Shown here one piece after another: positions 56,148 to 64,000 of a stretch of 64,000 nt of DNA. Positions within the stretch are counted from its first letter, which is position 1, and the number at the start of each line of letters is the position of its first letter. This DNA comes from Sthenelais limicola. Its lineage: Eukaryota > Annelida > Polychaeta > Phyllodocida > Sigalionidae. The notes below the pieces were generated by a model. The model did not search any database. It was not told the origin of the DNA and saw nothing but the letters and a program-made list of their open reading frames with translations. Both the position numbers and the translations under genes were made by a program. Location of the stretch: assembly GCA_942159475.1 (NCBI GenBank), contig OW804094.1, positions 16,241,708 through 16,305,707 on the forward strand. The letters are read 5' to 3'.

Positions 56148-56587
56148 ATTAGGATGCCTGCTTCTGCCTTGGCAGTTTTTCCTGGAGGACCCTAAATATT
56201 TCATATTGGTTGGTTAACTTTTACATAATAAGGAAATGTACATTTGTCTTGTCTGATTCATTAAATACAATAAAGTTATATTAATCCCTAAATTTCCCCT
56301 TCCCCGGCTCGTCACTTCTTCTATATATTCTAACTATAATAGTTTACTGATACAAGTACTTATTTTAAAGTTCCTTGTCCATATCATGTCGGTACTAGGT
56401 GTCCATTAATACTTCATATCGTTCATAACATCATAAGGGTGAAATAACCAGAAAATGTACAATTCATCTCCACCAATCCTCTTAAATAACCCAAATTTCA
56501 GATAAAAATAATATTCAAACGACAGTTCAGCCTAACCAAACAGATTGCTAGAATGACTCCAATGCCGAAAATACTCAAATGTACCTA

Positions 56588-57035
56588 CACTGCTATGCCT
56601 ATGACATTGGTCAGAAGTCATCAGGCTGAGTTGACATCCTCCCAAGTATACGTCTAAGGGACGCTCATTATAAAGGGTTGACGGTGCGCCCTCCTGTCAT
56701 GCCTTATCGCCCCGCTGTCATTGGCCTGCCGTGGGACGGGATGTTGGGACAAATGAGAAAAAGCTGCTTGGTCTGGGATTCGACCCCACAATGTTCAGAT
56801 TGGAAGTCCTAGGTGCTAATCACTTGACCATAGAGAACTGTATAGATGATGCATATAAACAATGGGCATATCTGGACTTCACCTTATAGTATACCTGTAT
56901 TAGTACACCTGTTACGTAATAGCTGTATCGGTGGATAGCCATGAATATTTCACACCTGTTATTGACGTCCATATATGGATGTTGGGGATATATGTACTTC
57001 TCCCAGACGATGCCCATATTCTGAGATTCACAGTG
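56588..57035 (-). mobile_element. Insert with CACTG/CAGTG ends holding a tRNA-like unit
   Basis: Bounded by TA and short inverted CACTG ends only. Contains the tRNA-like promoter at 56765-56838. It could be a DNA element that captured a SINE or a SINE-type insertion. Confidence 0.45.
56765..56838 (-). repeat. tRNA-like sequence (SINE head), not an intact tRNA gene
   Basis: On the minus strand a TGGTCAAGTGATTAGCAC A box is followed 26 bp later by a GGGGTCGAATCCC B box, the RNA polymerase III promoter layout. The acceptor arms do not pair, so a functional tRNA is unlikely. Confidence 0.6.
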
Positions 57036-57296
57036 TAGTATTGGCCAAATTGCAGCCTAATTTAGCAGAATATACTAATTGTATAAAGTTGTCAATTGTA
57101 CATTTTCTGAAAATCCGACCAATAAATCATACTACAAATTGAGCCAATCCCTCGCCCAAATCCTTAGTTTCTAACAGGACTAAATGCAGATAACAGAGTA
57201 CATGACAAAATGAACTTATCCGATAATACGGTGATAAATCAACTTGGTACCTCCTTATCTCATATGTCCTGTCTACCTGGCTTCCTTTTTACGATT

Positions 57297-57521
57297 GGGT
57301 CAGATTTTCAAAAGATGTACAATCAGCAGCTCTACTAATTTGGTAACTTCTGTTAAATGATAAATAATGGGTATCTTAAAAGACTATCTTTGACATTGTG
57401 TCGATTCAAAATATCTGTTTCATTGGGTTAAACTGCATTTTGAATGTCACTTTTTATTTAAACTTGGGTTATTGGAAAGGATTGGTGAAGGTGAATTGTA
57501 CATTTTCTGACAATGTTACCC
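57297..57521 (+). mobile_element. MITE-A copy (A6)
   Basis: 225 bp, GGGTCAGATTTTCAA to GACAATGTTACCC. Confidence 0.85.
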
Positions 57522-57691
57522 CAAGGTAGTTTTATCAAACGTCCAATTCCCTGTCTTTTAGCCTGCTTGCCTTCTCTCCCCTTCCTATTCCTCCTCTCTT
57601 TCTATCTCTAGGACACACGGAGGTATACCAGTATTTTTATTATTATTATTATTGAAGGCAGTACATGGTTTAAACTGATTATAGAAAAATA

Positions 57692-58095
57692 TGTGATGTG
57701 TTTCAGGAAAATGAGTCATAAGTCGCAAGATTGATATTTTTCAAAGTGTTTTTTCACAAAATCTCTTCATTGAAATGTTCTGATTTTTAGAGGGCTTAGC
57801 ACTTATAGTCATATGATTATATGTAACAAATTTCGGGATATTGTATTAAATATATTCTTGCGTTTTGAAGGCCTTTGTATGGAGTATATTTAGTTACTGG
57901 TAATTACCCACCCAGAAACATTGCAATGTTGTTTTTTTCAAAAATAAAAATATCAAACTTAAAATATAGAAATACTTATGAGGTTATTAGTGTTTACATT
58001 CATTGGAATCGGCTTGATCCCTTCTTTCCAAATATGGTGATATCTCAAAATCTATATTTTGCGACTTATGACTCATTTTCCTAAAGCGGATCACA
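57692..58095 (-). mobile_element. MITE-B copy, full length, TSD TA
   Basis: 404 bp, TGTGATGTGTTTCAGG to CCTAAAGCGGATCACA. Confidence 0.9.
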
Positions 58096-58700
58096 TATGC
58101 ATGCATTTTCACATGGTGAATGTTTTGTCGCGTTGCCATAAATTCTAGACATGATTCTATTTCATATGACCTCTCTAGCTTATACATATCATGAAGCTCT
58201 ACAAACTAAACACATAAATACATGAAAATATTACTTTTGTTTGACAATAGATATCACATTGGCATCAGCCATTTCATACCGACTAACATCGCATGGTTTT
58301 TTCATTAATTATACTGACAAAGATTACAAAGATCAGCACTTTCTGTCCTCACCATACCTCCAATACTTTCATTCTTAAATCAACCTCTATTCAATTTAAT
58401 TATGTTATAGGCTGTTTCACATTTTAATCGCATAGTCCTTACTTTGACCTTTAGTGGCGTTCCTTAGTATTGAAATGACTATATCAAATCAACCATTATG
58501 TAGTATGAAACAGAGATGGTGGCTGATGGTGCTAGGTTTGACCTTTGGTGACTTTATACTATAATTACAGGTGAGGTGGGCGGCCATTGGTCTACGTCAC
58601 CAATGGTTACTGGTATTTACTGTAGGGGGCGTGATGGATGACCCCAGCTAGGTCTGTCTACTACTATACTTGACCCAGTTGGTCACCTCGCAGTTATATT
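58096..58700. other. No recognised feature
   Basis: TTTGACCTTTAGTGGCGTTCC at 58443-58463 recurs near 60731. Otherwise nothing. Confidence 0.3.
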
Positions 58701-58975
58701 TGCAATGTGTTTCAGGAAAATGAGTCACAAGTCGCAAAACTTATATTTTTCAAAGTGATTTCGTTACAAGATTTCTTTTTTGGGATGTTTTTATTCTTGG
58801 AGTATGTAGTGATTGAGGATGTATGAATACATACATGTACTACATTTCAGGACTGTTTATCAAATATATTCTTGCATTTCCAAGGTCATCGTATTGAGTA
58901 TATTTAGCTACTTTACTAGTTATTGTCCACCCATTGCAAAGAGCTTTTTTCAAAATGAAAATGTCAAACTTAAAA
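58701..58975 (-). mobile_element. MITE-B partial copy
   Basis: Starts TGCAATGTGTTTCAGG and stops at ATGTCAAACTTAAAA, where a second B begins. Confidence 0.8.
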
Positions 58976-59388
58976 TGTGTTGTGCTTCAGGAAAATGAGT
59001 CATAAGTCGCAAAAAATACATTTTGAGATACCATTATATTTGAATAGATGAGATCAAGCCAATTCCAATGATAGTAAATAGTCTAATAATCTAATAAGTA
59101 TTTCTAGATTTTAAGTTTGATTTTTCGTTTTGGAATAAAAAAGTTTCCAATATTTCTGGGGATCAATAAACAGTAAAGTAACTAAATGTAGTCCATATGA
59201 GGACCTTTAAAACGAAAGGATAATATATTAAATAGATTGTCCTGATAATTGACACATCGATTGATACAGCAATAAGTGATAAACCCTCCAAAATATAGAA
59301 CATTCCAATAATGTGGTCTTGTGGAAAAAAACACTTTGAAAAATATCAATTTTGCGACTTATGACTCATTTTCCTAAAACACGTCACA
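58976..59388 (+). mobile_element. MITE-B copy, full length
   Basis: 413 bp, TGTGTTGTGCTTCAGG to CCTAAAACACGTCACA. In opposite orientation to, and touching, the copy at 58701. Confidence 0.87.
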
Positions 59389-59393
59389 AATAT

Positions 59394-59438
59394 AGAAATA
59401 AATATTATTATCTCCTACTGTTTACTATCATTAGAATC
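59394..59438 (-). mobile_element. MITE-B internal fragment
   Basis: CTACTGTTTACTATCATTAG block only. Confidence 0.6.
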
Positions 59439-59546
59439 GCTATCCACAAATACGTCAAAACTCACGTCAACATTCCCAAGGGGGGGGAAGAGACATGACT
59501 CTTATAACTCGTACCGTATAGGCTACTAACAATTAATTAACCTAAA

Positions 59547-59702
59547 GGGTTAGATGATCAAAAATGTACAATTGGCAGTTCTACACATTAGGAAATTCTG
59601 CTTAATATGACTGAAAATGATAAATACTGTGTTTATTTGGGTATATTTTGTATTGTTTTCACTCAAAGGATGTGTTTGCTTATGTTGAACTGTATTTGAG
59701 AC
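59547..59702 (+). mobile_element. MITE-A copy (A3), right end missing
   Basis: GGGTTAGATGATCA...TGTTGAACTGTATTTGAGAC, then lost. Confidence 0.75.
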
Positions 59703-60137
59703 ATGATATGAACTGTATTGATACTGACAAAATGTATATGAAGTGTTGATATATGGTATAGTATGGTACAAACTTTATTTCCACATTTTTACATACATTG
59801 TTTACGATAAGTGGAAAAAGTCGAAAGTTTCTTCTATTGCAGTTCTTCAAGCTACTCCTTCGTTTTAGGCCATAATTATGTTTATAATTGTATGTTTATT
59901 TTAAAGGTTTTTTTAATTCTTGGATGACAATGAAATCAATACACACTGAGAATAGTGTTGATTTGACACATTGGTGCTGTGTGGGTGGTCTCTCCCCCGC
60001 CCCCCACCCCCCACTCTTTCACTGACCCCTCCCGCCCTCATCTTGCTTTACCTCTTCTACTGCTGCAGTCTAGAGCTGTAAAGCATGTTTTAGCATACCT
60101 GGGAAAACCTGTCTATGTACCTCAGTCATCTGCATGT
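59703..60137. other. No gene; C-rich patch
   Basis: CCCCCGCCCCCCACCCCCC at about 59993-60012. Nothing else. Confidence 0.35.
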
Positions 60138-60372
60138 GGGTGAAATCGCCAGAAAATGTACAATTTGTCTTCACCAATCTTCTCAAATAACCCAAATTTA
60201 AGACAAAATTAAGGTTCAAAATACAGTTCAACAGAACCAAACCGATTTATTGAATGAACACAATACAGAATACACTCAGATATACCTAGTATTTATCACT
60301 TTTCACTTTAAATTAGCAGAATTTGATAGATGTGTAGAACTGTAGATTGAGCATTTTCTGAAAATCTGACTC
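60138..60372 (-). mobile_element. MITE-A copy (A2)
   Basis: 235 bp, GGGTGAAATCGCCAG to AAATCTGACTC. Confidence 0.87.
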
Positions 60373-60765
60373 AAAGCCCTAAACATTTTATTCCTCTAGA
60401 TGAGTTCAAGATCAAATCCAGAATGATAACAAGATTAAGATGAGTATAACAAGATTAAACACAAGTTATCAATCAAACATGGCGGCCACAGAGAGTGTCA
60501 GAGGCTGGCGTTTCACCTTGACAGACACAATCCAGAGTATCCAGGGCTAAACGTCACGACATTTTTCTAATGTTAAAGGACAAAAAATAAAGCGCTTGAC
60601 ATTACCAAAGTGCGGGAAATTAGAATAATTGGAGGGAATTATGGGATGGCTGGTGTGAGGCGAGCCTCTAAGTGCCACAACTCACGTGTTCGCGAGTACG
60701 GACGAGAATGAACGTGATTTGGATGCGGCAGTTGACCTTTAGTGGCGTTCCCATCATTCAATGAT
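60373..60765. other. No recognised feature
   Basis: CpG-containing stretch CACGTGTTCGCGAGTACGGA near 60684. No gene. Confidence 0.3.
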
Positions 60766-60999
60766 GGTGAGAGTTTCAGAAAATGTACAATTGGCAGCTG
60801 TACACATTCAGTATGTTCTGCTAAACTACGCTGCAATTTGGTCAATACTAGGAAAATTCGAGCACATTCGGCATTGCATTGATTCTAGCAATCTGTTTGG
60901 TTAGATTGAACTGTATTTTGAACTTTATTTTCGTCTGAAATTTGGGTTATTTGAGATGATTGGCGAAGTTGAATTGTACATTTTCTGAAAATCTGACCC
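60766..60999 (+). mobile_element. MITE-A copy (A1)
   Basis: GGTGAGAGTTTCAG to AATCTGACCC, 234 bp. Confidence 0.85.
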
Positions 61000-61178
61000 C
61001 AATGCGCGTTCCTCCCTGGGTGAGAGTGAGTCAGCGAGTCAAGATGGCCTTGTTATGAATGAAGTGTGGTTTGCTTCGTCAAACTTTGAAATGTTAAATG
61101 GTTTCTATTTATTGAGCAGCGGTAGCAACAGGTGAAGGTGGCGAGGAAGGAGAGGAAACTGATGAGAGAGAGACAGAG

Positions 61179-61919
61179 TGTGATATGTTACAGCAAAACG
61201 AGTCACAAGTGGCAAAATGGATATTAACCAAAGTGTTTTATCCACAAGATATCTTTGTGGGAATGTTATCATTAGGCTCCCCAAAAAGTAGGTGTGTTTC
61301 CGATTTACCCCCCCCCCCCCCTACCTAGAAAAACCTTACCCTACCTAACTTTTTTTTTACCATACCTGATTTTTTAAAAATCATATCTTACTTTTTTGGG
61401 ATTTTTTGACAAAAAAAGCTTATGAAAGCAGGTAAACGGGTTTTCCTAACCCAGAACTGTCAAACAGCACATTTCCCATGTTTAAAACAACTATTGTTTT
61501 GAAATAGACATTTTTTTCAGTTCCTGGGAGGTGGTTTCCAAAAAAAATAAATTAAAAAAAAAAAAGTTACCACCCCCGTACGTAGTTTTCAGCCAGATAA
61601 ATCGGAAACACACCTATTTTTTTTTTGCCTTATCGGGGTGTTTAACGCTGCTTGCAGCATGAATACATTTACCAAATTCCCAGAAAGTGTATTATGTATT
61701 TCAAAGGTCATCTTATAGAGTATATTTAGCTACTTTACTAGTAAATATCCACCCAAATTTTCTTTCAAAAATAAAAATATCAAACTATAAGTATAGAAAT
61801 ATTTATCAGATGTCCGACTGTTTACTATCATTAGAATCGGCTTGATCTCATCATTTCAAATATGATGATATCTCAAAATTATTTTTTTACGACTTGTGAC
61901 TCATTTTCCTGCAACGCAT
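61179..61919 (-). mobile_element. MITE-B copy interrupted by family N
   Basis: TGTGATATGTTACAGC ... CCTGCAACGCA with the N element at 61275-61629 between its two parts. Confidence 0.82.
61275..61629 (+). mobile_element. Family N MITE, copy 2, in MITE-B, TSD TTA
   Basis: GGCTCCCCAAAAAGTAGGTG to ACACACCTATTTTTTTTTGCC. TTA on both sides. A 14-base C run lies near the left end. Confidence 0.75.
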
Positions 61920-61969
61920 ATTATTCTGAGTGTGTGAGTGAGGAAGGTGTCGGGTGCAGGTCTAAAGAG
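61920..61969 (+). repeat. 50-bp flank duplication, copy 1
   Basis: TTATTCTGAGTGTGTGAGTG...CTAAAGAGA recurs at 62399-62465 with two differences. Confidence 0.8.
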
Positions 61970-61977
61970 ATTTATTT

Positions 61978-62209
61978 AAGGCAATCTTATAGAGTATATT
62001 TAGCTACTTTACTAGTAAATATCCACCCAGAAATATTGCAATCATTTCTTTCAAAAATAAAAACATCTAACATAAAATATAGAAATATTTATTAGATGTC
62101 CTACTGTTTACTATCATTAGAATCGCCTTGATCTCATCATTTCAAATATGATAATATCTCAAAATTCATTTTTTGCGGCTTGTGACTCTTTTTCCTGCAA
62201 CACATCACA
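61978..62209 (-). mobile_element. MITE-B right-half copy
   Basis: Nearly identical in layout to 61700-61919 and followed by TA. Part of a local duplication. Confidence 0.8.
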
Positions 62210-62212
62210 TAT

Positions 62213-62396
62213 TATTTTTTTATTTTTTTTAAAGATTTTATTTATCCAGCATCTCAAGACATGAATCACAATAAAACAGTCGAGAACGGGTAACACTAGT
62301 AAATTGTGGCCTTCTACCTGCTGCTGCAGTCTACATTTAACAGGTTTAGAAAAATTGAACTAACACAACTATCTAAAACATTCAATGGATGATACG
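62213..62396 (-). mobile_element. Poly-T led retroposon-like insert
   Basis: T-rich start (TTTTTTTATTTTTTTTTAAA) then GATTTTATTTATCCAGCATC, consistent with an antisense 3' end. Confidence 0.4.
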
Positions 62397-62556
62397 ACAC
62401 ATGGTAATACACAATGTTATTCTGAGTGTGTGAGTGAGGAAGGTGTCAGGTGCAGGCCTAAAGAGAGTCTGGTCGTGAGTGAAGACTTCTACTCGAGCTC
62501 GATGATTGAAAGGTGTGACTTTTCCTGGGCACCAAAAGGTTTCTGCATTTGTAGTT

Positions 62557-62791
62557 GGGTCAGATTTTCAGAAAATGTACAATTCACCTTCACTAATCCT
62601 CTTAAATAACCCACATTTAAGACCAAAATGAGCTTCAAAATGCAGTTTAACATAACAGAACTGATACTTTAAATCAATGTGATACCAAATATACTCAGAT
62701 ATACCAGGTGATCTTCATTTTTCAGCTTAATTTAGGCGAATTTCCTAAATTTTTAGAGCTGCCAATTGTACATGTTCTGAAAATCTGACCC
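62557..62791 (-). mobile_element. MITE-A copy (A5), TSD AGTT
   Basis: 235 bp with perfect AGTT flanks. Confidence 0.9.
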
Positions 62792-63049
62792 AGTTACAAA
62801 AGGAGTGATGGTGGCTTGGCAATTATAATGGCTTTTTTAGCAAGTGCCCTGCTAATGTAATTCAAGACATAAGGAATTTAATGAATTAAAATACTTGTTT
62901 AATCAATTAGCTTAATCGGGTGTGACTAGGTTCATCAGTTTTAAAGAGATGGATATGAATGAAGTGTGGTTTGAATCATGAGATTCCAAATATTAAATGT
63001 TTCTATTTATCAGGCAATTGTCTTTGACAAGATAGGAGGAATAGAATGC
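62792..63049. other. No recognised feature
   Basis: AT-rich, no gene. Confidence 0.3.
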
Positions 63050-63214
63050 GTACTAACCTTTGTGCGGGAAGATAAATCCTGTGCGAAAGGTATAATTATT
63101 GCATGAACAAGGTGTGAGACTTCCTTGCTGCGCAAATTTAAATCCGCATGAAAAGTATGTGTCAAAGTACTTAGTGTGTGAAAATTTATCTGCGCGAAAA
63201 AAATATGTTTACAA
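63050..63214. mobile_element. Family J MITE, copy 2, left end worn
   Basis: GTGTGAGACTTCCTTGCTGC...AAATTTATCTGCGCGAAA...TATGTTTACA. Several CpGs of copy 1 are TpG or CpA here. Confidence 0.7.
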
Positions 63215-63346
63215 TATATGGTTGCCTCACTGCTCTGGATTTTATTAAGAGATTAAAGTATCCTGTTCAGATTATTTCTTATATTGCAATCTCCTTATAT
63301 CGTGTTCAGTGTTGTGTACAGTCATTGAATATAGCCTATTTGTGAT

Positions 63347-63930
63347 ATTTATTTCACCTTTGATTGTGGTCAATACGCACGGCCCATTGAGTTAACACTG
63401 AGAGCTCAACTCAGTCCTGAGGCCGATACGTCGGCCGTATTGTGCCTCAGGCTCAATATGGAATGAATATAGTTCCCTAGCAATTATAGTATTATTGCAT
63501 ATATCTAAGTTGCAAAATTACAAAATATAAGTGAATATGTTTATTATAGTAATTTACTGCACAATAGTAAGTAAACCAACAATACTAATGCAGAATTAAA
63601 TAATTTTGCGTTCTAAAAATATAGTGCGTAGAAATATGGTGCGTCATGACGGGGAGTCATGACGGGCGTCACGATGTAAACAAAGACGCCGACGTCCACC
63701 ACGACGATCATAAATTCACCTCTATCAATATTTCTGTCATTTTCGGGTTCATTTTGATAAGTACTGGCGAAATAAATACAAAAAAAAACGCGGGACATAC
63801 GGGAAATCCGTATCGTCCCTTAATGGCTTCGGTATTCGACCGCGGGTGCTACGCACCCTTGGTCCAATACCTCCGCTGCGGGACGATACAGCTTCCCGCT
63901 ATGTCCCTTGGTCGATTTTGTCTTAATATC
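63347..63930 (+). repeat. Family C repeat, copy 2
   Basis: Collinear with 2831-3425. Palindrome at 63416-63451 (CCTGAGGCCGATAC...CTCAGG) and inverted GGGAAATCCGTATCGTCCC / GGGACGATACAGCTTCCC at about 63798-63898. Confidence 0.7.
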
Positions 63931-64000
63931 ATACGTGTGTGTGTTCAATATAGCCTAATTAAAGAATTTGTTGCCGCCATTTCTCCTATAGGGAGTTCTG

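Larger units (their letters stand above)
56437..57121 (-). mobile_element. MITE-A copy (A1) split by a 448-bp insert, TSD ATAA
   Basis: GGGTGAAATAACCAG...GTACCTA, insert 56588-57035, then GTATTGGCC...AATCCGACCA. ATAA on both sides of the whole. Confidence 0.85.

Noticed and set aside
56765..56838. Functional tRNA gene
   Set aside because: Internal promoter boxes are good, but acceptor and anticodon stems do not pair.

Overview
The window looks like AT-rich, non-coding nuclear DNA from an invertebrate animal, probably marine. It has no operons, densely packed short repeats, GT-AG introns, 5'-truncated LINE tails with target-site duplications, and tRNA-like retroposon fragments. One retroposon (family D) resembles a short repeat common in molluscs, which hints at a lophotrochozoan, but the phylum is not settled. 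I ran no searches. All families below were recognised by comparing copies with each other by eye. Names such as MITE-A are local labels, and copy ends are good to a few bases.

Region 1 (about 0.8-7.3 kb, minus strand) holds the only convincing protein gene. It is a four-exon transposase gene with a THAP zinc finger, a helix-turn-helix and an IS5/PIF-Harbinger-like DDE domain (ISL2EU-like). Its three GT-AG introns keep the reading frame and give 479 residues. Its last intron contains a repeat (family C) that recurs at the far right end of the window. Upstream are a decayed duplicate of exon 1 and a CpG-rich stretch.

Region 2 (about 7.5-63 kb) is a repeat archive. Two non-autonomous DNA transposon families dominate. 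MITE-A is mostly about 235 bp, has ends GGGTCAGATTTTCAG..., and shows 4-bp target duplications; I count about 60 copies in at least seven internal subtypes. MITE-B is about 405 bp, has ends TGTGATGTGTTTCAGG..., and sits between TA dinucleotides; I count about 20 copies. Rarer families are I (about 335 bp, POU/YY1-like ends), H and N and one long hairpin (3-bp, mostly TWA, duplications, PIF/Harbinger-like), J (CGCG-rich), and M (palindromic). There are also retroposons: two copies of one L1-like LINE tail, D, K and L families, and a tRNA-like unit. Many are nested, so relative ages can be read: MITE-A went into MITE-B and into L, while I, D and others went into MITE-A.

Region 3 (about 37.4-41.2 kb) has almost no MITE-A. 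It carries a cluster of about 17 copies of a CpG-containing 14-mer (CATACCGGACGTTC), partly in tandem and partly in a 183-bp tandem repeat. I cannot assign it to any known element. It and the intact THAP-DDE gene are the most distinctive items in the window.
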